Position numbers and translations under genes: made by a program. From Pipra filicauda (lineage: Eukaryota > Chordata > Aves > Passeriformes > Pipridae), in the NCBI RefSeq assembly GCF_003945595.2, contig NW_024104312.1, forward strand, positions 496,001 to 560,000: 64,000 bases of DNA, given 5' to 3'. Below, piece by piece: positions 12,185 to 23,339 of this stretch. A model generated the notes under the pieces. The model had not been told where the DNA came from and made no database searches. It saw only the letters and a list, made by a program, of their open reading frames with translations. Position 1 is the stretch's first letter. Each line of letters starts with the position of its first letter.

Positions 12185-14992
12185 TCATGCTGAGAGCTGG
12201 TTCCAGCTGCATATTGATAGCCTGCAAGCTTCAGGGTGTTGGTCACGACCTGGCAAACCCTAAATTGTTTGTGATCTGTCTATACTGAGGACTTTCCCTC
12301 ATCCTGTGTGATATCTTTAAAAGCTGTGCTCTGCAAAGCCTTTTGGCTTCATAAAGAATGGTAATAGAGCCTTTCCTTCCACAAATCTGCATCTCCATCT
12401 ACTCATTACATAACTGTCCTGGAGCAGTGGACCACTGGAGCATATCAGCTCTCCTAATGCCTGATAGATTACTGTGCATCTTCACTATCAAACTTCAAAT
12501 TGAAGTTATGACCTGTCACAGACCATTTACTCTGTCCCAACAAACCATTGTAGTACAGAGTACACTGTTACAGGTCCATAATTATATGACAAGTCGCGCA
12601 ACTTATTTGGAAAGAGGATAGACAAGCATAGCCAGACAGCTGTGGAGATTGTTACTGATCAGTATTTTTATGGAGAGGCACAGGTCCGTCAGTTTCCTGT
12701 AATCAGTTGCATGAATGATGAAAAAACTTTGCATTCCTGATATGCGTGCTTTAAAAAACATAAAAGCTTCCAGCTAGGATCTTGCAAGAGTTTCCCTTGC
12801 CAAGGTCAAGCAGGCAGCAAGAAATGCTTTATAGTTATGCTTTATGGTTACTGACCTCTTTGCAAGCCTAGACAAGTCTACTATTACTTGCTCTCATTTG
12901 GCCCTCAATTCTCCAGATTCCATTCTGGATTTCTCAGCCCTACCTGGGAGTCATGATTAGTAGGAAAGAGGATGTCCTTCCTGCTTTCTGAATGTCTCCC
13001 TCTAACATGTTCAGAGAAATTACATCCTAGGGTGTTCCTTATCCTTCATTATCATGGTTTTGGAAATCCCCTCCATGATCTTGAAGTTTCACCTATTTCA
13101 TCTAATCTAATCAGGATTTGCTGGACATGATTTCCTCCTTGCTCTTCTTTCCAGTCAAGTTTCAAATTAGTAAGTCAAAGATTAAAGTTAAATGTTGTTA
13201 GCACTTGCTTCTCCTTTACCTCCTGATAACATTGATGTTGACTTCTACTCCATGAAAAAAATGTAGCCAAACTTCAGAGGGACTTTTATATCACCTTGAA
13301 ATTAGTACCTGTTTCAATTAAGTTACTGAAGACTGACCACCATGCAATATGATTTCTACTCATTAATCTTACTAACTAGCTACATTCAGTACAAACCCAT
13401 TATCTGAACAGTCTTCCATCTCAAATGCAGAACAGGCTGCCATAGCCTCTTCTTTTTGCCAATCATACTGTAAGCTCTGTGGTTCATAGTTTGGGTTCAT
13501 GGCTGGATTAGAACCAAATAATAGACATACATTAAGCTTTTTAAAACTGCTTCCACCTTACCCACTGCTAATGCTAAGGCAGCTGTTACCCCTTGCTATA
13601 TGAGATAAGCTCAGGTAAAGAAGCAAGATTTTAGTGCCAGGGACCATGGCAGGGGAGGATCTAGATCTGGAATATGTACCTGTGCAGAGTGAGAATTTGT
13701 GAAAATTTCCTTTTAAAGTGAAGCAAACGTAAGGAAGAGCTGCAGGTTGCAATACACTCTTTGAGAACCCTGTAACAAAACAGAAGTTACCCTGACCCAC
13801 TGTATTCCCCTGGGAGTGTCAGGATGTTGGCAATACAGAACATATAATCAGCATTACCATAACCTAGACAGTGCAGACAATACCATGTTAGCATGGGCAG
13901 CAAAAATGACACTTGAATATCAGTGTGTTTCAGTGACAATTGTTCTTCATGTGCTTCAGAGCTATTTTGTCACCAAAGATGTGACACCAATGCTTGAGCT
14001 GCCTTGTTTTTCACTTTTCTCATCGTTTACAGCAAACCTTTGGTGATCTTCCCATCACCATGTGTTTTCAATGGAGCACTGAAAATATTACCAGCCTACA
14101 ACTGAGGTCCATCTGCAGTTTCTTGCTGGAGCACACTTGCTCTGAAATGGCGAGGCGCTTATCACCAGATAGCCAGTCCTGTACTTAATCTTCCCCTAAA
14201 AGGCAGAAAACTGCAGACTTATTGATGAAGGCCAGTGTTTAGTGATACAGTAAATAAAAAACTACAGATAGAAATGTCATAGCCACCTAACACCAAGTGG
14301 TAATCTGGTATAAATTCACTGATTCATTTCTGTTCTAAAATATTAACAGATTAGCTATTCTGAGAAACCTCACCCTGGATCAGATACCATCTGTCTTTCC
14401 ATAGTAAGCTTAAAGTCAGCACAAACTCCAAATCATGCGTTCTGGTTAATGCAATAGAAATGCCATTCTGTGCCCACATTTGACTGTGTATCAGGTTTGC
14501 TTCGCTGGGTGGTTCAGTCATGAACAGCTCCTGTGTACTAATGAACATAGAGCCATTGCTGGAGTGAGACTTGGACTAACTTGGTTGAAATATATTGCTC
14601 TAGGGTACCTTGCTATGTAACTCTGACTTTCACATTGAAGGCAGATGGGAATGCTAATTTCTTAGAATGAAGTTTGGAAAGCAGAATCTAAAGAAGAGGG
14701 AATTTGATTTCCATGATCCCAAGCTGTGATTAGTCTTAATTTATCCCTTGGTAGAAGAGGAAGACATTTAATAATTTCTCTGACAATATGTAAGTTCTCC
14801 AGGTTGTCAAAATTAAGAACTAAAGATTAGGTTAGTAATTTCTGGAAAGTGTGTTGAGACCTAGAGAGCACCTTTCATTATATTTGTCCGCTTGTGACCA
14901 GTGCTTGAAAAAGCAATGATAAACTCTGAAGGAAGTTGCAACTAGAGTTGAAAGCAGAGACAGGAGAGCTGTAATTTAAGGCTGAGGGCTTT

Positions 14993-15009
14993 GGGGGGGA
15001 GGAGGGGGG
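14993..15009 (+). repeat. G-rich tract
   Basis: GGGGGGGAGGAGGGGGG in an AT-rich setting. It does not give four clean G3 runs with loops, so a canonical quadruplex is doubtful and only a bulged form is possible. Confidence 0.5.
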
Positions 15010-16101
15010 AAGTCATGCTTACATGTCCACCTCTGCAAAAATGCACTGAGGATATGCTTCTTAATAAATCCAAAATAGCTAGTACTTTTTGTTCTCTCCA
15101 AAGACTGCCTCTGTCTGGCCCAGCTGTCAGGCAAAACATAAGCTTGTTCCTAGGAACTTTGTAGCTCTTGTGTCTTGTTCATAGTGGGTCCTTTGTCAAC
15201 AGGCAAAAAGGAGGCAAACTTTTCCGGATGAATCAAGATAAAGTGTTATCACAACTGTTTTATTAGCCTGAAAGCTTGAAGCACCTTTACCAATTCCAGT
15301 ATCCATTACCTGCCTTGTAAGTGGGATTAGTATCTCTTAGCAATATATTGAAAGCAATCAAATATATCTAGTGAATGCCATGAGTGAAATTGTGAGCAAT
15401 TAGTACTAATGATACTTAAGAAAGAAAACAGGTGTGGTTGAATCATGGTTTTCCCTTATAGGCTTAGAATGCAAGAATGTGCATTTTTCTCTGAAAAAAA
15501 CAGTGTTACTAATGGAGATCTCAAAGGGGACATTTATGACATTAGGCCCAGATCCTTGTGTCATTTACCATAGACTGGATCCAGAGCAATTTCATTACTT
15601 TCATTTAAGCTGTCCTTTATATTGGTGAAAGTTAGATAACAATCCAGCTTTTAATTAGAAAACAGTGCATATGTGAGATGTATGTTTAGGGGTTTTTTCC
15701 TAAAATGGGAGACTTCAGTAAGCAGCAGAGGTCTTTTAGAGGTAGTCTTAGCATCCATGCTCAACTTAAAACCAGGAAAACAGTTGATCCAGATTATTTT
15801 TTCTGAAAAAATAAAAATATGTGAAACTGTTAAAATTCAAGAAAAAAATTAAGGAACCAAAATTTTGGAAACTGTGAAATGTGGATAAATTTGGTCATCA
15901 TGAAAGAGAAGTTGCAATAGCTTTGACTTAGCTTGGAATAGCTCGGGATTTGTCTGCTTATGTCTGAGCTGTAGTTTAAGGGTCTCCTTGATTTATTCCA
16001 TATATTATAGCCCATGTTATGATGGCACAGTCCTGTTCCTAAAATGCCATTGTAGTATCAGTGGCAGGCTGATAATTACTCACTTGCCAAACTGATGTGA
16101 T

Positions 16102-16123
16102 TTCTTGTGAAGAATCACAAGAA
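16102..16123. repeat. perfect inverted repeat (9-bp stem, 4-nt loop)
   Basis: TTCTTGTGA at 16102-16110 and TCACAAGAA at 16115-16123 are exact reverse complements around AGAA. Short AT-leaning hairpins of this size can arise by chance in 64 kb. Confidence 0.65.
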
Positions 16124-17233
16124 GATTTAGCAATGGGGTGCAAGAGAAACAGCTAAATTTTTCTGACTGTACAGTGCTCTTAAAAGGGCATTTTAGAAAG
16201 CTGGTGCTACATAGATGCTGTGCTGTGCCTATCTACTGTCAGCAAGGACCAGCACTTTTTATTTCCACATTGCTTAAAGTTCAGACAAGACTCAGCATTA
16301 GAGGCGGGAGGATCTAACTGAAGCAGGGGCTGAGTGCCAGGGAGCCTCAAAAGTGAGACAAGAAACAAGCAGTTCCTGTCTTTCAGTTCCTCTGAAAAGC
16401 ACAACAGATCATAGTTCTCTCTCTTTATTGTCTAATATACTGCTTTTCACCAATTTTCACCCCATTCACTGTTTCTCTCTGCTTGGATTTCTATTTCTCA
16501 AGCTTAGCAACTTGTATCTTTTTGATGATGATTTTTTTTTTATTTCCTCATCCTCACTGTTATCCCTCTAGATCTCTCTAACATTTCTGGTCTGGTGGTG
16601 TCTGCCATAGCTCTCAATTTAATGACACAGTGGAAATCAGAGTGACTTTTACCCTACATTCAGTACTGTTAACATTTAATTGGGTAACCTCAGCTGAAGA
16701 GAGTAGAGGCATTTTAGCAGCCTAGTGTATCACAGGTCAGGTTTTATGGACCTGACCAGTGGTCAAAATGAGGAGTGTGTATGGCATCAGCACACACTTT
16801 TTGTAGCTGTGAAATAACTACAGAATTCTCTTTTTATTTGACATGCCATTCCCTCCTTCCCTCTCTTATTATTTTTGGGTTTAATCCTCTCTTTAAAATT
16901 TTCCTAAGTAATGGTCTATTATTTTCATAGCCAGTTCATCCATTCCATTATGAGTGCTTCTCCTTTTATGCTGAGTGTCAGTGGAAAGGATGTATCTGAC
17001 CCACCTCCACTGCTCACGAAGTCAGCTGCCTTTGAAGTACATGTAATAAACTTTCTCTGATGGTAAAAAGAAAAGCCATATTAGTTCTAGCCCATATTTG
17101 GAATGCACCTCTAATCCACACTTGTTCAGTTTCATTCTTTTTAGTGTTTAATTATTGATACACCTTACGTGACTCATGCAGTCTTAGACTAGTAAGATAT
17201 TTTCCTGCATTTTCCCACCCCCTTTAACATTTT

Positions 17234-17259
17234 CACTCCCTCACTGGAGTGAGGGAATG
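17234..17259. repeat. near-perfect inverted repeat (12-bp arms, one wobble, 2-nt spacer)
   Basis: CACTCCCTCACT at 17234-17245 and AGTGAGGGAATG at 17248-17259 are reverse complements except at one position. A further CCTCACTC copy follows at 17262. Confidence 0.65.
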
Positions 17260-17955
17260 AACCTCACTCAAAACCTGGTTCACGTTTACCCGAGGGTCTG
17301 TGAAGTGTCTGGTAAAAGTAGTGAAAGAAACTCATGTGCAGTAGGTTGTGATGGCTGAACAGGGCAGTAATTTCTCCTTTTCTCTAGTAGATTCTGCAGA
17401 CAGAGAAAGGTGACAGAGCTTCAAAGAAGGGCAGCTGCTTGCGAGGAGATGTTGTGTCCACGTAACACTGGCAGGTCTCCTGAAGAGGTCATACTGCAGC
17501 AAAACCCAAATAGAGACATGATGTCCAGGAGACGGTAGTTCTGCTGCTCTCACCTGTTTTCTCTTTGGATACTCTCCTATCTAAAATGTTTAGCATGGTG
17601 TGGGACCCCTTTGTATACCAGCCTCACTTATTCTGATCTGTGTATGTGAGTAACAGGGAAGTTAAGGAAAAGTCTGGTCATCGATACTTGATACCTGTCT
17701 GTAGTCAAAATAAGGTGAACTGCAACTTGCATTTGCATGAAGCCAGAGAGCTGTTTCAAATGATGCCAGGTTTCCTTTGTGTAGCAGAGCATTTTTCATT
17801 GGTGACAGCTACACTGGTGACTGGAATTTGGGGAAATCCTTACAGCATGCGAGTACCTTTAATGGAGAAAACAAAAATGCTATTTACAGGTAGTTATCTT
17901 ATATATACTCTTGCAGCACTTGATACTTCCACTTTTTATTAGACAGGAGGTAGCA

Positions 17956-18574
17956 GGAATTGGTTTGAGTTGTGTGGTGCTGGGTTTTTTTATGTATCAG
18001 GTTGTACTGGGCCTGGCCGGAATAATTTTCTTCCTAGCAACTCATGTGGTGCTGGGGTTCATATTTTGTGACCAAAGCAGTACTGGTAGCACACTCATGT
18101 TCTGGCTTTTGCTGAGCAGTGGTTGCACAGCATCAAGGCCTTCCCTGTTTCTCACTCTGCCCTCCAGGGAATAGATCTGTGGGTGCACAATAGGCTGGGA
18201 AGACACAAGCAGGCAGATGGCCTGCACTACCAAAAGAGTTATTCCATGCCATATAGAGTCATGCTCAGCAGTAAAAGGCAAAAGAGGGAGCTTTAGGGGA
18301 CTGGCCATCTTTTGACTGGGAACCGGCTGGGCATCACTCTACCCACAGGAGTGGCCTTGACATCACTTGTTTGGTTTTGTTGTCTTCCCTTCCCTCTTCT
18401 TCTACTTCACTTATTAAACAATTGCATGGTTGTTTGGTTGGGTTTTTTTATCTGGATCCCCAAATTTTCTTGTTTTTATTCTTCCTTTCCTCTTCCTCAG
18501 TCCCACTGAGGGAGAGGGAAAGTGAGTGACGGACTGTGTGGTGCTTATCTGCCCACTGGAGTTAACACACAACA
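17956..18574 (+). mobile_element. solo LTR of an ERVL-type endogenous retrovirus
   Basis: About 620 bases resembling a family of avian class III (ERVL-type) LTRs as I remember it. Matching pieces in order are GGTTTGAGTTGTG near the start, GCTGGCCGGAATAA-like sequence, TTGCTGAGCAGTGGTTGCAC, CATCAAGGCCTTCCCTGTTT, CATATAGAGTCATGCTCAGC with an AATAAAAG-like box (AGTAAAAG) after it, GGGAACCGGCTGGGCATCA, an ATTAAA polyadenylation signal at 18413-18418, and TGTGTGGTGCTTATCTG before GTTAACACACAACA at the end. No internal viral region or second LTR is nearby, so it is a solo LTR from recombination. It is well diverged. The left border is uncertain, and I found no clear target-site duplication. Confidence 0.8.
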
Positions 18575-19785
18575 CAGGTATAAGAAGTGCTGACAGTTAA
18601 CAATCAGTATAGGACTAGTATCTCTTCGTCTCTGTTGTATCCTGGTTGGCTGCATGAGTGTTTGATGGCTACCAAGGTAATACCACTTCTGTCGCAAAAC
18701 CCTGGCATTGAAAAATATACATACAGCTGTGTCAATGAAACTAAAGGTATCATCATAGCCTTCTGCACACAGGAGGAAAAATTCCTTTATAAGAAGGAAT
18801 ACATGGACCTGAATTACTGACTTTGAGAGGTTAGTTCCTGAGACCCGCCTTAAAGGGGATAGGCGACCATAGTAAAATCCTCAAAGATCAGGAGACCTAC
18901 TTAAAGAGGATGATGTCAAAAAAAAAGGAAGTGTGTCATTCTTGTTTGTTATCTGGCTCATTAATGTTACATTTCCTTGCTTTTCATAGCAATCATAAAA
19001 GCAAAAAGCTTACTCTTTAAAAAGAGCAGAAAAAACCACAACTTTTTCCTGTTATTATATACTTCTAGAATATGCAATACTAATAAAAACCCCCAGGATA
19101 TTTGTGGGGCTCCTGCTGCCTAGCCCCATAGAGGAAGGAAGATACTGGACTATAGAAACATAATTAATTGTCAGGAATTTAATTCTTCAAATGCTTAGGA
19201 ATGTTTCCAACCCCTACCATAAAGCACAGTGTGTTCAAGAAATTTCACAGTAGGGTCAAAATTCTTTGGCATATATTACAGGGATGGTCTGAATCCTCTA
19301 AACCCATCTCCATTTAGCAGGGCACAAGTAGGAACAGTAGATGCTGCAGATTTAAAATATTAGGCAAGATTAAATGACAAAAGCAACAGTAATATTATAA
19401 TACCAATCTTTCTCCAAAAAATAACAGGAATCAGTGGATTATTAACATATGAAAGTATTTTGGTCTTTTAGTTGTTAGTGATCCAGAATCCTACCCTAAA
19501 CCCACATCATTGGAATAGGAACTGTGTCATTGTAGTATATGGGAATTATGTGATGCCGTATCAAATACATACCTCTGAAACAAAATGAGTTCCAAAGCAG
19601 AGTAATGGATATCTGGTGTAATCAAGCCCCTGCTACTGTGTTTTTGAAAGCTCTTGTTCTGCATTCAACACTTCTTTCCCATTTTTTAACATTGATAGAA
19701 AAACCCATCCAACAATGTCAGCAACTGATCTCTACTCATTTGAAAGAGTCTTTTTTAAAGCTAAACCAGGGAGTTTAGCATGACC
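18575..19785. other. intronic sequence, nothing recognised
   Basis: AT-rich sequence with a small A-run at 18917-18926. No repeat family or exon was recognised. Confidence 0.45.
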
Positions 19786-19875
19786 ACAATGAGGTGAAAC
19801 TAAGGTAAAGAAGCTTGCCCCTCCTCACAAGGCAAGTTGATTAATGAAGTTGGTTGATTCAAATCCTCCACTAGG
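19786..19875 (-). repeat. MIR-like SINE core remnant
   Basis: GAGGTGAAACTAAGG, AGAAGCTTGCCC and GATTCAAATCC follow each other in the order and spacing of the reverse complement of a MIR core (GAGGAAACTGAGG, AACTTGCCC, GGATTCGAACCC). It is clearly diverged. Confidence 0.45.
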
Positions 19876-19885
19876 ATTAAACTTA

Positions 19886-21340
19886 AACCACATTAGGTCC
19901 TTTTAGTTCTGGCATGTTTTCTCTTCCCAACTAATTACTAAAGTCTTTTATTGATAGTGTCCCACCTTGAAGCTAGTATACAGAGGCATGTGGCATGACT
20001 GGGGTTAAACAGCCAGATGTGCTTGGCAGGTAGCTCTTGTTGACCTGGCAGTTGCCTAGCAGGAAATGAATAAGCTGCTGACTTTCCCTGGAAAAGCCTT
20101 GGGAAGCTACTGAGAAAAACCAGAGATGTACCAATAAGAAGTGGTGCAAAGGGGGCAAATACTTTTTTACAGTATTTCCTTTAAAATTTACCTGCTATGA
20201 TTTTGTACTGGTAGAATCAACATTGCTATGGTCCCCTGAGAAGAAAAATCCTCTTTCTGGTATCCTGTGAAATCCCTAAATAAAGACCCCTTGCCAGGAA
20301 GAGGGAGCCAGTTTGGCCAGTTTTTCTGAAGCACTGTTACTAAAATTTGTGTGAGTTATGGGTGTTTTGGCTCCTTTGAGAATCCAAGCTCTCTGAACAA
20401 CATTCAAAATCTTTCTTCTTAGCAGGTCTCTTATTTTTATTCTTTATCATCTCACTCTTTTCCCAGCAGTGTAACCCTCATAGGTTGTGTACACCAGAGG
20501 AAGAGGAGAAAGGGCAGAAGGTTTAAGGCAACCAGCCCAGGAGCTGTTCTCCCTTTCCTAGTCTCTAGGAACGGGTAGAAAGAAGCCTTCCATTACTGAC
20601 CTGCCAAATCTGTAGCTCTTGGTTCAAGACTAGATTGTGCTATGATTAATGAAACATGTTTAGTAGTCTCATTTGAGCTTTTAATGGTCTGTTATCTGCA
20701 TTATGGCTTTAGCATACACTTCATCATGATTGATAGCCTGTTTGGGAGTAGGAGGCAGGGTAGAAGTAGGGCTTTGAAGTGCACGCACTGAACAGAGAGA
20801 AGTGAAAGTAGCTTGCTAGTACTAGTCTGGAAGTGCTGTGTTAATCCTTTAGGATATGTCTCTGTGAGGGCCAACCCTGATATGTCTCTGTGAGGGCACA
20901 TGTACCTGAGCTAGCTAACTGCACTGGCAAAGTACTGTGTTGTGCTGATTATTCCTGCTGAGAAATGGCAAAAATATATATAGTGGCAAAATGGTGCAAT
21001 AACACAGTCATAAGGGTTCCACTACTTAAACAAAGATACCTTTGCCAGACACTGCAGTATGCCAGGTTCATTCACCTTTCCTTTTCTGTGTGTCTTTTCT
21101 GAACGCGGTGACATGCTACCCTTCTTCCCTACATCAGCAGTAGGGTAAACACAGCTCCCTCCTGAATTAATCAATTTCCCATGTCTTAAGTTTAGTGGGA
21201 GGATTGCTGACATGCAGATTTGGATGTTATTTAGCCACTTGTTTTGCCAGCCATGATCCTGAAGGGATTATGTTGCAGGTGAGAGAACAACCTTCAGGAG
21301 TACCTAGCAAGCATCTACAATTTAAATTTAATGACCTTAT
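19886..21340. other. intronic sequence with one short tandem duplication
   Basis: Apart from the duplication at 20853-20897, nothing was recognised. The run AAAAATATATATAG near 20972 is minor. Confidence 0.45.
20853..20897 (+). repeat. 26-base tandem duplication, about 1.7 copies
   Basis: GATATGTCTCTGTGAGGGC begins at 20853 and again at 20879, with CAACCCT filling the rest of the first unit. The copies are identical over 19 bases, which suggests a fairly recent slippage or unequal exchange. Confidence 0.85.
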
Positions 21341-21344
21341 TTAG

Positions 21345-21480
21345 TGAAGTACTTAATCATAGGCTGAAGTGTAAAAGCTCATGAGTAGTCTCATTGACTT
21401 CAGCAAGATTGAAAATGATGATGCACTGAGATACAGCATTGAGTTAGGGCTGATAACATCAGAGCCTGTCCTGGCTAATA
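21345..21480 (+). repeat. decayed amniote interspersed repeat (family not identified)
   Basis: AAGTACTTAATCATAGGCTG and CATGAGTAGTCTCATTGACT, followed by TTCAGC, match an old motif common in bird and turtle genomes in which CTTAAGCACATGCTTAA is followed by GAGTAGTCCCATTGACTTCA. A related copy in the same orientation lies at 50155-50245. I do not know the family name with certainty. Confidence 0.4.
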
Positions 21481-21489
21481 GATTCAGGG

Positions 21490-23100
21490 CCAAGTGTTGC
21501 TCTCCACCAGCATTCTCTATTATCCCCCTCATTGAACAGTATCTGCCAAATGTGGTCTTTCCAAGTGCAGAGGATGTGTAATGTACTAACTTCCTGTTAG
21601 GCCTTGGATGATGAAATTTAAGCTGAAGTTTAAGATCATTGAGTTTAGCATTGGGAACAAGATGGAGCAGTCAGCAAAATGTCGCAGTTGACCATGATGA
21701 ACTGCTGCTGCTCCCCACTGGCACGTGCTATGGCAGATGATGCATGCCTGAGGCTACAGAGCTCAATGATCCCTAGAAATAAAAGCTCTTGCCCACAACT
21801 CATAAATTCCTAATACTAAAATAGTTTTGTAACTAAACTTCAGCAGGTTAAAAGTGTTTGTGGCAAGTGAGGGAAGCTAACTGGAAGTCTCCAGCTTCTG
21901 TAGAAAATGAGTTTTAATCTGGCCTCTTTTGCTCCAGTTTCTGAGCTCTCATATGTCATACACTGTTAGTTTAATCATTTTGATGACTTTTTTATGAATG
22001 TCAGGAATATGTGATTCTGTGAATATATCACCTCTGTGTCCATCTGAACATGCACCTATCAGTTATCTTGTCACTGGCCTTGCTGTTGTGTGGCATAGAA
22101 GATGTGAGTTTTGTCATCCATTTCTTCTTCTTCCTGGGAATGTTCATGAATTATTCTGGTCATTTAATGCATCCTAGCTCTGCATTTTGTGGGTATCCAT
22201 TCTTGGTAGCAGCAAATCTGTCAATTTAATTGCTTTCTCTTTAGCCTCAAACTTTTTCTCATTAAGTTGGTGTTATTGAGGATACTAGGATTGAAAAGTC
22301 GTTACTGGTTCTCTTTAAATTCTTTTATTTAATAAAATGAACTATCTAAATAAAAATCCCTCCCCACTGTTTCCTAAATGCTATTACTTCCTGTTTGGCA
22401 CATGGGAGCTTCAGCCTGCTTACTTTTTAATTAAAAGTAAGTTTTCAGCTGCATCTTTCATCATCAGAATTTTCTGTCACCTTGAAATGAAGGCTCTGGC
22501 ATTGTCTTTTAAATTATTGAGCACTGGCCGACTAGGGGAGTTCAGTTTAGAGTATAATTAATCTTCTTAACTACTCTCATCAACCTGACTGTCCAGTCTG
22601 CTATGGTTTCAGCACTCCTGTTTGCTGTCCCTCCTTTGTTTTTCTACCCACCAATACATTTAAACACGAATATAATCTTTCTGCATGCTTGCTAATTACT
22701 GAATTCTGTATTCTTTGTGTTCTGACACGTTACAAAACATTTCCCAAGGTTGTGTCTGACATGAATAAGTTGGTGTAGAGAGCTTTTCCTTTGTCTTTTT
22801 TTTAGCAGAACTTGGAGTTGAAAGCAGCTTTGCTGGGGGAGTGACTTTAGACCCTCTGGGAAAACGTTATGTATCTTTTTTTTTCTTTCAATTTCACTGA
22901 TTTGCAAAAGATCTAAAAAATTAATCCTTTAAGCAGAGTTGAACTAATTTGAAATCCTAACAACTATTTAGACTCTTCTGTTGAAATGGGAAAAAAGGTT
23001 AGTGATTTATACAAATTAATGTTGTCACAGTGTATTGGCAAACTTTGTTGCTCATGAAATAAGTTGTTAAAAAATCCATAGCAGGATTGAGAAGGAGAAG
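21490..23100. other. intronic sequence, nothing recognised
   Basis: No repeat family, exon or structured tandem array was seen. Confidence 0.45.
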
Positions 23101-23104
23101 AGCA

Positions 23105-23330
23105 GTTCCACCGAGTGGAACAGCAGGGATCTGAGCTCTGCTTCCTAGCTCTGCCGCAGACATACGCGAGCACTTTACTGCCTCTGCAGTCCTGGGTCCT
23201 CTTTGTGGTTTCCTTTCCCCTTCCCATTTTGTCTTGCCTAGTTATTACAGCGTTAGGGGCTGTGTGTTTGTACAGCCTCTAACGCTGGGTAAGCACCCCC
23301 TGTACAAATAAATTGTCCACATAAATAAAT
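23105..23330 (+). repeat. MIR-like SINE, near full length
   Basis: CTGAGCTCTGCTTCCTAGCT with CTGCCGCAGAC fits the MIR core (TCCTAGCTCTGCCACTGAC), and CTTTGTGGTTTCC to CCATTTTGTC fits the TGCCTCAGTTTCCCCATCTG part. The GGGGCTGTGTGTTTGTACAG segment, followed by CAAATAAA, fits the tail seen in reptile and bird MIR copies. The tail contains a 16-bp hairpin described separately. Confidence 0.55.
23248..23287. repeat. inverted repeat with 16-bp arms, 8-nt loop
   Basis: CAGCGTTAGGGGCTGT at 23248-23263 and ACAGCCTCTAACGCTG at 23272-23287 are reverse complements with one G-T wobble, around GTGTTTGT. It sits in the tail of a MIR-like SINE. Confidence 0.8.
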
Positions 23331-23339
23331 ATTTTCTTC

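Larger units (their letters stand above)
10606..17955. other. intronic sequence with three short hairpins, otherwise nothing recognised
   Basis: Apart from the inverted repeats at 12159, 16102 and 17234 and a G-rich stretch at 14993-15009, I see no repeat family and no exon. A weak match to an old amniote motif around 15540-15580 (GGCCCAGATCC) was not strong enough to call. Confidence 0.45.

Noticed and set aside
14993..15009. Canonical G-quadruplex
   Set aside because: Does not provide four separated runs of three G; only bulged forms are possible.
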